From contig PBDF01000018.1 of the NCBI GenBank assembly GCA_002717285.1, forward strand, positions 1 to 24,434: a stretch of 24,434 nucleotides of DNA. Direction: 5' to 3'. Below are positions 15,680-23,036 of this stretch, in pieces; the first letter of the stretch is position 1; every line of letters starts with the position of its first letter. A program made the translations under genes and the position numbers. The stretch comes from Magnetovibrio sp. (GTDB taxonomy: Bacteria; Pseudomonadota; Alphaproteobacteria; Rhodospirillales_A; JABHCV01). The notes below the pieces were generated by a model. The model searched no databases and was not told the origin of the DNA. It saw nothing but the letters and a program-made list of their open reading frames with translations.

Positions 15680-16063
15680 CTAACGCCTACGCCGTGATGC
15701 AGCCATGAGCGACTTGGCAGAAAACCCAAGCTGCTCATACCAATGATCCGATACACTCAGGTGTTTCTCAGCCGCAGCATGGATGAGAAAACTGATGTCG
15801 TAATCCGCGAAGACCCTCTTAACGATGGGAGTATTCCGTCCGTTGAGGCTCTTATCTCGTAAAACGATACGCTCCAGATCAATTAAACGCTTTTGCGATA
15901 GCGTAATTTTGGAATGGCGCTCTTCCTGCGTCATGTTCGGGTCAAGCATTGTCTGCAACATGATAGCGCGTTCACGTTCCATGTTCTCAATGCTTCCAGC
16001 CATACCATTTGTGCTGAGAGCGGCGGCTAAGCCAAAAGCAAGTAAGGCGAGTGTTTTCTTCAT
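15680..16063 (-). CDS. Small secreted protein (127 aa)
   Basis: Start ATG 16063 is chosen because AAGGAG lies eight bases upstream; an in-frame TTG at 16084 is less likely. The signal peptide MKKTLALLAFGLAAALSTNG is textbook, with cleavage near GMA-G (residue 22). The mature protein, about 105 residues, is mostly helical and charged (ERERAIMLQTMLD, QEERHSKITLSQKRLIDLER), with a basic C-terminus (ASRRRR). No Cys and no enzyme motif. It lies 37 bp after a coiled-coil lipoprotein gene and 3 bp before the ExbB-like gene. Function unknown; probably a periplasmic accessory of that channel. Confidence 0.8.
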   Translation of the reverse strand: MKKTLALLAFGLAAALSTNGMAGSIENMERERAIMLQTMLDPNMTQEERHSKITLSQKRLIDLERIVLRDKSLNGRNTPIVKRVFADYDISFLIHAAAEKHLSVSDHWYEQLGFSAKSLMAASRRRR

Positions 16064-16100
16064 AACAAGTTCTCCTTTATCCAAATTCTGTTGTTATGGC

Positions 16101-16985
16101 TCAGAACAATTTGACCGCAGGGATAATGTTGGGAGCGCCAATAGGTTCAGGCTTTATGTCATCGCGCTCTGTTACGATTTCCTGGAGGCCCATTGCATCC
16201 AGGGCTACAAGTTTCGCCATCAATCCGACAATTTCGCTCTCTTGCTGTAAGGATTGATAGTCGCCTTCTGCTTCTATCAAGAGTTGCCGCAAAAGGTCTG
16301 GTTTCGTTTTTGCGTCATCGCTGAGATCCAGTCCTGACCTGTGCGGATGTGCTTCGATTTTGGCGACCAGGGTATTAATTGCTGAGACATTCGCCGCATA
16401 TTGCTCGGAATATTTGGATTCTGAACTCAGGCTGGTGGCGAAAATTTTGGTGTCAATCATCTCAGCCGATCGTTCTAAGCGTTCTCGCGCGGCTTTTTGT
16501 TTTTCTATCAATGTTGACTGTGCGGTTGTCTTTGCCGCGTTCTTCCGATTAATCTTATTCAATAGGCGTTGGTATACTTTGATGCGCGTCTTGAGATACT
16601 TTCCACGCATCTTGTGTTGCTCTTGTACCATCGTGATATAATCACGCTTTTCAGCTAAAAACTGATGTTTTAACTCAATTTGAACCTCACCATCTGCCTG
16701 ATCTACCGCAGCCTGCAAGTCATGAAGAGTTCTCAGCTTCAATGAAATCTCTGCATCCGTGTCACGTAATGCATCGGCTAGAGGTGACGCTGAAAAATCT
16801 TTGTCGAGTGCCTTCTTTATATTTGCACTTGGCAGTTTAACGAGACGCTCTGAGATTGATGGTTTCCAGCCGGCATTCGCATTGGCAGATGCAGAATTAA
16901 TATTCACGACTGCGCATGATGAAAGTAAAGCGACTGCGAGGCCAATACGGATACATTGCCTCGTTGTTTTGCAATTATGGGTCAT
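16101..16985 (-). CDS. Coiled-coil lipoprotein
   Basis: 294 aa from ATG 16985, preceded nine bases upstream by AGGA; an in-frame TTG at 17027 overlapping the previous stop is disfavoured. The signal segment RIGLAVALLSSC has lipobox Leu-Ser-Ser-Cys, Cys24. From about residue 60 the sequence is largely helical with heptad-like charged repeats: LRDTDAEISLKLRTLHDLQAA, KHQFLAEKRDYITMVQEQHK, KTRIKVYQRLLNKINRK, AAKTTAQSTLIEKQKAARER. Two to three long antiparallel coiled-coil arms are likely. Such lipoproteins often act as spacers or tethers between the outer membrane and peptidoglycan. The stop is 37 bp before the next gene. No family recognised. Confidence 0.85.
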   Translation of the reverse strand: MTHNCKTTRQCIRIGLAVALLSSCAVVNINSASANANAGWKPSISERLVKLPSANIKKALDKDFSASPLADALRDTDAEISLKLRTLHDLQAAVDQADGEVQIELKHQFLAEKRDYITMVQEQHKMRGKYLKTRIKVYQRLLNKINRKNAAKTTAQSTLIEKQKAARERLERSAEMIDTKIFATSLSSESKYSEQYAANVSAINTLVAKIEAHPHRSGLDLSDDAKTKPDLLRQLLIEAEGDYQSLQQESEIVGLMAKLVALDAMGLQEIVTERDDIKPEPIGAPNIIPAVKLF

Positions 16986-17023
16986 ATTTTTATTTCCTTG
17001 TTCTGGAAAAAAGCAGATGTTGG

Positions 17024-17608
17024 TCAATTTTTTGTCCAGTATTTGAGCCTTTCAAACTCAGTTTCCGTCTTGGGATTGATGTTCAACATTGTAAGTTCGT
17101 ATGGATTCGGGATTGTTTTTTTGCCGGTTAAAATTGTCATTGAATCGATGAATGAGGCGCCATTCGGCAGATAAAGGTCATAGCCTTTAAAAGCCTTCCT
17201 GAATTTTTCTAGATTTTTCTGTGAGCTCGATAAATCACCGCCCTTGGCATAATTCACGATGCCGAGAGCATAAGCTCGCATGCGTTCCTCAACTGCGATA
17301 TGTGACACTTCCGGACCGAGATCAGCTTCACACTTCTCAATCAAACGGGCACTTGCTATGTAACCACCGGAATTTCTTTTACTGCGTGCATCCGTATCCA
17401 ATTTAAGTGCGTCGTCTACGCAGCTTCGGTAATTATCCATAGCGAAAATTTCTTTAAACCGAGCTTCACGAAAACCAATTCCTTCCGACGTATTCGGTAT
17501 ACTTTGACAAGCAGACGACAGAAGAATGGCTGAAAGACCCATAGCACCCGCCATTGATCTGAAATCGCATTTAAATTTTCTGGTAAACTTTGATTTAATA
17601 CCGTGCAT
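17024..17608 (-). CDS. Lipoprotein (194 aa) of unknown function
   Basis: A basic N-terminus (KSKFTRKFK) is followed by a hydrophobic stretch MGLSAILLSSAC with Cys34 as the probable lipid site; the -3 residue is Ser rather than Leu, so the lipobox is imperfect. The start has GGAG seven bases upstream. The mature part has further Cys residues (NYRSCVDDAL and LIEKCEADLG) and a helical look (ERMRAYALGIVNYAKGG, QKNLEKFRKAFKGYD) reminiscent of TPR-like helix pairs, but without the consensus. It ends with a short strand-like tail. It follows a 192-bp gap and so may start a new transcript. Function unknown. Confidence 0.8.
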   Translation of the reverse strand: MHGIKSKFTRKFKCDFRSMAGAMGLSAILLSSACQSIPNTSEGIGFREARFKEIFAMDNYRSCVDDALKLDTDARSKRNSGGYIASARLIEKCEADLGPEVSHIAVEERMRAYALGIVNYAKGGDLSSSQKNLEKFRKAFKGYDLYLPNGASFIDSMTILTGKKTIPNPYELTMLNINPKTETEFERLKYWTKN

Positions 17609-17800
17609 CGCTACGCTCCTTAATTGGTATCTGGAGGTAGCTATGCAGAGGTTAGGAGACTTTTTTTCGGATACCCCGATAACTTTCGGAATTTAAACCC
17701 TTATCCCGGATTTTGTGATCAATCTAGGCGGGGTACAAAATACCAATCTGGATACTTGTGATATGACGTCAGGATTATAATGAATTATTTAAATATACAT

Positions 17801-19153
17801 TTATCGGATAAGCCTCGCGCTAACATTTTTTAATGTCAAACCGCGTTTGCGAAATTTCTCAGCAATTTCAAGGCGTGAAACTGTATTCATTTTAAATCGC
17901 GTTTCAGAAATTTGTTCGGCAACCCAACCATCAGAACCATCGATCGGATTGCTGCTTGCAATAACGAAAACATTGAGGTCATAGTCGGTGCTGAGGTATC
18001 GCGGCAATTCAATTTTCCACCGCAACTCCTGGCTACTCGGGCCTAAAGCGACAGTGTCAGAAATGTTTGTTTTACCAGTTTGATATCGACTGTAACGCCC
18101 CCAAAGGAAAGTATCTGCATCCCCTGCCACCGCAACGAACTCTAAACTGCATAGTTTTTCGAACTTTATAGCCTTAAATTCTTGTTCATTTATACGTTTT
18201 ACTTCAAGCCTGACCGCATCAGTAACACCGAAACGTATGGCAGCACAACTCTGTCCCATTGGCGCAATAATTTTATATAAACGAATGCGAAAATCACTTC
18301 TTGGTGATGAAAGAACGTTGCGATAAAATGCAGCTTTTATGCGTCCACGATGCCCTGTTACTGCGGCTGTATCGAGTTCCTGTTTTAACTCGGCATATCG
18401 TCCAGATTGTTCTAGCGCGCTCCAGGACTTTGTTTCCAACCACAGCCAGACAAACCCACTCGATAAAGCGAAAATTAGAAGCGATAAGCATAGCATCACG
18501 AACTTTCCAGAAAAACCAAAGGTTGGGGACTTGGAAGTTCTTTCGGGAACGATGGTCGGTGCTATGCTTATCGCCGATCGCTTTTTTGGTTCTAAATCGA
18601 GTTTCGCAAAAGCATCGTTTATATGATTGCAAAAAGTAAAATCGACACCTGAGATTTCTGAAAAAGCAAGTGCTTCACGCTCGACTTCCTTTGGCAGAAA
18701 GACACTAACTTTTTTACCCTCATCAAGGAAATTGGATATTTTTTCATTCAACGCAATTAATTTTTTAGTTACGTGGTCAACTGAGAGGATCTCTAAATCG
18801 ATATTTACTTCACCAGAAATAAACACAACATGATTGGTTGCGTTGAAATCACTTGCCAATTTTTCTTCTGCGTGAAGCGCGTGAGCAATGTATAGTCCAA
18901 ATTGCCAACTGTAGCCGTCTTCAATAGTAGCTGACAGATCAACGCGATAGGCTCCGTGCCCAAAATCTCTATGCAGGACGCCACTCGGCTGCCGCACAAA
19001 ATCGTGATAGGCAGAGCTTATTGGTAGCGTTTTTGCTTTTCCAGCCAGGCAAACCAAAGAATCAATATCCGGATCCTCCTTTGTGATCCGTTGAACTTCA
19101 ATCGGGCCGCCCGTGGTTGCGATAAAGACGCCAACGCAAGCCCCCTCTGTCAC
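17801..19153 (-). CDS. Membrane protein with Lon-like (S16) cytoplasmic domain
   Basis: 450 aa, GTG start overlapping the previous stop by 4 bp (GTGA). Residues 1-190 read like the S16 peptidase fold of Lon. GVFIATTGGPIEVQRI matches the opening 'G-x-A-x-T-x-x-GG' strand. Y69-R-V-D then DGYSWQFG (79-86) lies where Lon has 'DGPSAG' with the catalytic Ser (Ser82). FISGEVNID corresponds to 'TGE-V/I', HVTKKL (127-132) to the 'GGLKEKL' Lys (Lys131), VFLPKE to 'VLIPKEN' and FCNHINDAFAKL to the terminal 'V-x-x-I-x-E-A-L' helix. The motif spacing around Ser82 is two residues longer than in Lon, so catalysis is uncertain. A single membrane helix (218-238) follows, then a periplasmic part (about 240-450) with strand-rich segments ending in LNVFVIASSNPID, a little like DUF4384. 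No AAA+ domain is present. It may be a membrane-anchored protease or a signalling/scaffold module linking the cytoplasm to the motor. Confidence 0.78.
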   Translation of the reverse strand: MTEGACVGVFIATTGGPIEVQRITKEDPDIDSLVCLAGKAKTLPISSAYHDFVRQPSGVLHRDFGHGAYRVDLSATIEDGYSWQFGLYIAHALHAEEKLASDFNATNHVVFISGEVNIDLEILSVDHVTKKLIALNEKISNFLDEGKKVSVFLPKEVEREALAFSEISGVDFTFCNHINDAFAKLDLEPKKRSAISIAPTIVPERTSKSPTFGFSGKFVMLCLSLLIFALSSGFVWLWLETKSWSALEQSGRYAELKQELDTAAVTGHRGRIKAAFYRNVLSSPRSDFRIRLYKIIAPMGQSCAAIRFGVTDAVRLEVKRINEQEFKAIKFEKLCSLEFVAVAGDADTFLWGRYSRYQTGKTNISDTVALGPSSQELRWKIELPRYLSTDYDLNVFVIASSNPIDGSDGWVAEQISETRFKMNTVSRLEIAEKFRKRGLTLKNVSARLIR

Positions 19154-19692
19154 CGCAAAAACACCTCGGTGTTAATATCGCGTAATGCTCGTAAAACCCT
19201 GGCATCAGCTTCAAAGAGTAGTTGTATCTTTCCGCCACGAGCTCTTGGTAGCATGACTTTTTCCGTTGGCTGTCCTTCTGGACAAACAAAAAGACAAGAG
19301 GGTGACGCGGTGATATCGCTAATTTCAATTATTACAAATATTTGTTTTGGGTCCGCACGCGACGACCGGAAAGTCAATTTGCAGCCATCAATTGCTCGGT
19401 TCGATATTTCTCCGCTACTCGCGGCGGCTACTTGAGGCAGGAAATATGGAGCCGTATTGCGAAGAAGCATCTCGAAATCACGTCTAACTCGGCTATCTTC
19501 CGACAACGCCATTAACAACTGATTACTCGGATTGTAACTTGGTTCCGTCGCATAAGCATATATTTCCGCGAAGGATATCATTTTATCCTCAGAAGGAAAT
19601 GTAAGTATCTGGTCATGTAGTTCGATGGTATCAAGTGCATTAAAGACCAGCATCATTTCTTGATCATTCAATGAGGATTTATCCGTTGTCAT
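19150..19692 (-). CDS. Cytoplasmic protein of unknown function (180 aa)
   Basis: Start ATG 19692, with GGAGG six bases upstream (GGAGGGTCCA); a longer open frame to 19779 lies inside the preceding gene and is not used. It overlaps the upstream gene by 14 bp and the downstream Lon-like gene by 4 bp, so the three are translationally coupled. No signal peptide or membrane segment. The first half is helical (MMLVFNALDTIELHDQIL, DFEMLLRNTAPYF), the second half strand-rich (KQIFVIIEISDI, CLFVCPEGQPTEKVMLP, KIQLLFEADARVL). The operon context suggests it forms a cytoplasmic complex with the 532-aa protein and the N-terminal domain of the next gene's product. No family recognised. Confidence 0.75.
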   Translation of the reverse strand: MTTDKSSLNDQEMMLVFNALDTIELHDQILTFPSEDKMISFAEIYAYATEPSYNPSNQLLMALSEDSRVRRDFEMLLRNTAPYFLPQVAAASSGEISNRAIDGCKLTFRSSRADPKQIFVIIEISDITASPSCLFVCPEGQPTEKVMLPRARGGKIQLLFEADARVLRALRDINTEVFLR

Positions 19693-21277
19693 TGGACCCT
19701 CCATAAAGGAATTTAAAATGTTGCGAGAAGACAAGAGAATCTTTTGTAAATTTTTGCGACCACTCCCTTTTTTCTGCAAAGTTAACGAAGGCCACTAGGT
19801 CGCGCCGAACCTTTATCAGGGACGAAACTGCATCGGCAAAGTTATCCACAGACAATTCATCGTCAATTTGGTCAGCGTTAAACCCCTGACGTGAATTGTT
19901 GCGGAATGCCTTCCGGGCATCTGAGAACAGGTTTGCCAGCGGATTACTGACATTGCTGTTATTATTCGCATAATCAAAAAATCTTTTCCGTGCGCGTTCT
20001 GCAGAGATGTTTACTAGCGATAAATCGGCCCATTCTGGTTCTTGTGCGTCAATTTCCGCCAATTCGCCAAAATCAATATTCGGCCTAATCGCCATCGCGA
20101 GTTCTATAGCTTCTGGCCTTCTCGCCATTAGGAGTACATGCAGTACAGCAAGCAGTGACCTATCAAAACTGCAACTTAAGTCTCGATAAATCTTCAGCTT
20201 ATCAAGATAATTAGTAGAACCTGAATTTTGCAACAAATCGCAGGTGAGGCGCTTATGTCTCAGTGCATTCGTAATGCGGTTCTGAGCTTGGCCAAAAACT
20301 GCGTTGCGAAAGACCGAATGTGATAGTGCAACCGAGATCTCAGGACCATGACAAACTTCTTCCGCGGTTTCAGTTTCACGGCCATTTAGAAACTTAATCG
20401 TATTAAGCGGTGTTTCAGCTAGGGCGCGGAGCGGCTGCGTGTCATTTTCAACAGCCACAACTATTTCTTCTATCTTGTCAGGGTCAACCTCTCCGGCTTC
20501 TTTGTCTTTACCTAAGCTACTGGCATTTTCGAACTTTAATTTTTCCAAGCGGTGAGATATTGCTTTCCGCAACTCAATTCCAACTTTAAAAACACTCGAA
20601 AATAGCTTAAAATTGCTCTCATTTTTATCGCTCGACTGCTCAAGCCAAAAATCGAGCAAGGCAGAATTATTTATGTCATTTGGACTGCAGTTTTGCCCTA
20701 TACGCTCTTTAATAAAGTTGGCGAGTAAATAGGATTTACTTTGATCGTGGGCAGTAGGCAAATGCTCGCGGAGATAATGATATAGACATCTTGAAAGGCC
20801 ATTGGCACTCTCTGATATTGAGGCACGACTGGGGACCTGACCACAAAAATTACTGACATGTTCATGAACCGCCGTGTATCCAATACTCGTCAATAAAAAC
20901 TCCAAGAACGCCGATAAATAGGGCATCCGGCCGAAAGTAACCGTGAAATCTTCTGTTTCCCTAGTCACAACGACGCCGTTCCCAACCGGTCGGATACCAT
21001 CCGGCAGGTTTTTGCAGGATTGAATATATCCCTTGAACGCACTCGGCCGGGCAACTCCGCTATTGTAAAAAAGGTCCAAAAAACTGCCACCGCGTCGTTC
21101 ACAAGCCGACGCAATAATGAGAAGATACGCGAGCTCAAGACAACTCTTGCCATAGGTACGACAGACAATCGCTTGAGAAATATCGCGAATTGTCTTTCCC
21201 GAAAACTTAAGATGCCCATCGGACGTGGTTTCTTCGCTCAATGTTTTAAGGATTTTAGAAAGGTTATCCGATTCCAT
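19679..21277 (-). CDS. Large cytoplasmic protein of unknown function (532 aa)
   Basis: No signal peptide or membrane helix. ATG 21277 has AGGGGAG about eight bases upstream, a strong site. The sequence is mostly helical: AIVCRTYGKSCLELAYLLII, YLSAFLEFLLTSIGYTAVHE, LYHYLREHLPTAHDQ, SFDRSLLAVLHVLLMARRPE, DDELSVDNFADAVSSLIKVR. An acidic charged segment sits near residues 250-270 (KDKEAGEVDPDKIEEIV). It contains no Walker, kinase or protease motif that I can see. It overlaps the upstream transglycosylase gene by 40 bp and the downstream gene by 14 bp. Like ZorC of Zorya it is a large cytoplasmic helical protein in an ExbB/ExbD-containing cluster, but I see no sequence basis to equate them. Role unknown. 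Confidence 0.82.
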   Translation of the reverse strand: MESDNLSKILKTLSEETTSDGHLKFSGKTIRDISQAIVCRTYGKSCLELAYLLIIASACERRGGSFLDLFYNSGVARPSAFKGYIQSCKNLPDGIRPVGNGVVVTRETEDFTVTFGRMPYLSAFLEFLLTSIGYTAVHEHVSNFCGQVPSRASISESANGLSRCLYHYLREHLPTAHDQSKSYLLANFIKERIGQNCSPNDINNSALLDFWLEQSSDKNESNFKLFSSVFKVGIELRKAISHRLEKLKFENASSLGKDKEAGEVDPDKIEEIVVAVENDTQPLRALAETPLNTIKFLNGRETETAEEVCHGPEISVALSHSVFRNAVFGQAQNRITNALRHKRLTCDLLQNSGSTNYLDKLKIYRDLSCSFDRSLLAVLHVLLMARRPEAIELAMAIRPNIDFGELAEIDAQEPEWADLSLVNISAERARKRFFDYANNNSNVSNPLANLFSDARKAFRNNSRQGFNADQIDDELSVDNFADAVSSLIKVRRDLVAFVNFAEKREWSQKFTKDSLVFSQHFKFLYGGSNDNG

Positions 21278-21801
21278 CGCGATAACTCCCCTGCGTACAT
21301 CTTACTACGATAGTATCTCCTCAACCGGAGTACCTTTTGAACATATTTTCGTGTGGCTGGTATAACGCGAGCATTCGGCAGATTGCCAACACGTGAACCG
21401 CCATTGTAGTAGGAAAGCGCAAGATCGACACGCCCTTGATAACGACTTAAAAGGCGCCGCATAAAATGCAGCCCCAATCGGATATTTATACGAACGTCCC
21501 AAAGAAGGTCCGGATGGATACCGTACTCGGATCGCGAAGTCGCTGGCATGACCTGCATTACACCGCGGGCACCTTTATGACTTTCAGCATTAGGGTTGAA
21601 GTGAGATTCGGCGTGGGCTACCGCGAGGGCAAGAGGGACAGATACGCCCATCTTGCGAGCTTCTTCTCTAATAATCTGGATAACGGCAGATTTCTCGGTC
21701 GCGCCGGAAGACACTTTTGTTTCTGCTACGCTCGCGTAATTAACGGCTATCATTAATATGAAGCCCGTCAGAATTTTTGAACCTGGCATTTTTGAAAACA
21801 T
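21238..21801 (-). CDS. Soluble lytic transglycosylase (SLT family), active-looking
   Basis: 187 aa. It cleaves the glycan strands of peptidoglycan with anhydro-MurNAc formation in the periplasm. Start ATG 21801 gives a signal peptide (MFSKMPGSKILTGFILMIAV); AGAGG lies about 12 bases upstream, and a TTG two codons earlier would have ideal spacing. Visible SLT motifs are ALAVAHAESHFNP with catalytic Glu65, GARGVMQVMPATS, LLWDVRINIRLGLHFMRRLL and ALSYYNGG. All key positions are present. It follows a paralogue that lacks the Glu, 16 bp upstream. Enzymes of this type open the sacculus for trans-envelope complexes such as secretion systems, flagella and conjugation pores, which fits the cluster. 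It has no other domain. Confidence 0.93.
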   Translation of the reverse strand: MFSKMPGSKILTGFILMIAVNYASVAETKVSSGATEKSAVIQIIREEARKMGVSVPLALAVAHAESHFNPNAESHKGARGVMQVMPATSRSEYGIHPDLLWDVRINIRLGLHFMRRLLSRYQGRVDLALSYYNGGSRVGNLPNARVIPATRKYVQKVLRLRRYYRSKMYAGELSRWNRITFLKSLKH

Positions 21802-21817
21802 TATCAAAACAGACCTC

Positions 21818-22588
21818 TTATTGTTTGTGACCACGGAGAAGCCGTTCTGGTATGTTGCCTGAACTAAAATCATCGAGGTTAGCAAGGACAGTGCGGTGAC
21901 GTTCCTTGAATTGGCCATAAACATTGTCCGAGAATTCGACGTTGTTATTTTCGCGGGTACGATTGTTGATAAAGCTTTGTTTTTGTCTTTTTATTTCATT
22001 CTGGCCGAACGCATTACGGAAAAATTTATCAAATTCAGGCTTATAGCGAGCTTGGGTCTTCACGTTTAAGACTTCACGTTTTCTCTCCTCAAGAGCGTTG
22101 CGCGTGACAATCTCCTCAGCAAAACCTCGTTCCGAAACTAATGCCCTTCGGGCAAATCTGGCTGGATCATTGGAGACAGACATGACTTTTGCATATCGTT
22201 GAAGTGCAGAAGACCAATCGTGACCAAAATGTCTGAAAAAATCGCCCAGCGCTCTCAAGCCAAGACTGATATTTGTTCGGGCGTCCCATAACTCACTTGG
22301 TTCAATTCCATAACTCTGCGCCACATCCGGAGAAATACTCATTAGGCCTCTTGATCCCGAGGCATTTTCGAAATTCGAACGGAACCCTGAAGTTATTGCA
22401 GCAACTGCCAGCGCCATAGAAGGCGGTACTATTGTATCGGCTGCACTCTCCGCAACTAGTTGCTTTGCATTGCCAACGGTCAGAGTGTTTGACTGCCCCG
22501 CAGATGCAAAAGAGTAACTAAGAAAAAAAATAGCTACTAATATAGCCAAAACACAACTTAGTTGAGAAAAGGGCGAACGGACAAACAT
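21818..22588 (-). CDS. SLT-like secreted protein lacking the catalytic Glu
   Basis: 256 aa with a signal peptide (hydrophobic 10-30, cleavage near SFASAG). ATG 22588 has GGAG 7 bases upstream and lies 1 bp after the ExbD-like gene. Residues 55-140 align with the SLT domain of the next gene: ALAVAAITSGFRS against ALAVAHAESHFNP, GSRGLMSISPDVA against GARGVMQVMPATS, and ELWDARTNISLGLRAL against LLWDVRINIRLGLHFM. The catalytic Glu is Thr66, and the 'YNGG' motif is replaced by RYAKVMS. The fold is kept but catalysis is lost, so it probably binds glycan strands or regulates the active enzyme. The C-terminal 110 residues are charged, with a predicted helix, and contain no known domain. Confidence 0.87.
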   Translation of the reverse strand: MFVRSPFSQLSCVLAILVAIFFLSYSFASAGQSNTLTVGNAKQLVAESAADTIVPPSMALAVAAITSGFRSNFENASGSRGLMSISPDVAQSYGIEPSELWDARTNISLGLRALGDFFRHFGHDWSSALQRYAKVMSVSNDPARFARRALVSERGFAEEIVTRNALEERKREVLNVKTQARYKPEFDKFFRNAFGQNEIKRQKQSFINNRTRENNNVEFSDNVYGQFKERHRTVLANLDDFSSGNIPERLLRGHKQ

Positions 22589-22589
22589 T

Positions 22590-23036
22590 CTACTTCTCCT
22601 TTACATTTTTACGATTCAATGCGGTGAGCCACTCCTGGTTTAACATCGAAATAACAAGATTTTGCGAGTCGAAACGCATTCTTGCACTCAGCGTTTCAGC
22701 CATTTCGGTATCGGGTGATATAGCCAATATGATACGCCCACTTGAGTTGATCGAAAGAGGATTGATGGGTGCTAAATCGTTGTCGTAAAATATTCCCTCA
22801 TGATAAATGACCAACGTGTCGTCAGTAATAGGTGGATTTTTGGAAGCTGGCTTTCTGGTTTTGTTTTGTGAAAGTTTCACCAAGATGGATTTATCAAGTT
22901 CCTGCGATACTGTTCGCTGGTTCTTGTGATGGACTGCGCCCATACTCACTATGGCTAAAACCATTATACTAAAGAAAGCCATCGCGAGCGCGAGAGCAAC
23001 TTCCGTCATCGCATTGCCGTAATGGTCTTCACGCAT
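22590..23036 (-). CDS. ExbD/TolR-like membrane protein (alternative: pilin-like)
   Basis: 148 aa. ATG 23036 has GAGGA seven bases upstream. A short N-terminus is followed by one membrane helix, TEVALALAMAFFSIMVLAIVSM (11-32). Glu12 sits where ExbD/TolR have the proton-carrying Asp ('IDVVLVLLI'), a conservative change. The periplasmic part has DDTLVIYHEGIFYDND, then GRIILAISPDTEMAETLSAR and a strand NLVISMLNQE, in the order of ExbD's periplasmic domain. The alternative is a type IV pilin-like signal: Gly7 followed by Glu at +5 and a long hydrophobic stretch, as in TadE; but no prepilin peptidase is nearby, while an ExbB-like gene is in the same cluster. I favour ExbD-like, acting with 15137-15676. 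Function inferred. Confidence 0.8.
   Translation of the reverse strand: MREDHYGNAMTEVALALAMAFFSIMVLAIVSMGAVHHKNQRTVSQELDKSILVKLSQNKTRKPASKNPPITDDTLVIYHEGIFYDNDLAPINPLSINSSGRIILAISPDTEMAETLSARMRFDSQNLVISMLNQEWLTALNRKNVKEK

Noticed and set aside
13412..23036. Assignment of the cluster to Zorya anti-phage defence
   Set aside because: Zorya's ZorA has a long cytoplasmic tail and ZorB an OmpA-like peptidoglycan-binding domain; neither is seen. The many lipoproteins and SLT enzymes are not part of Zorya. The helicase is the only further similarity.
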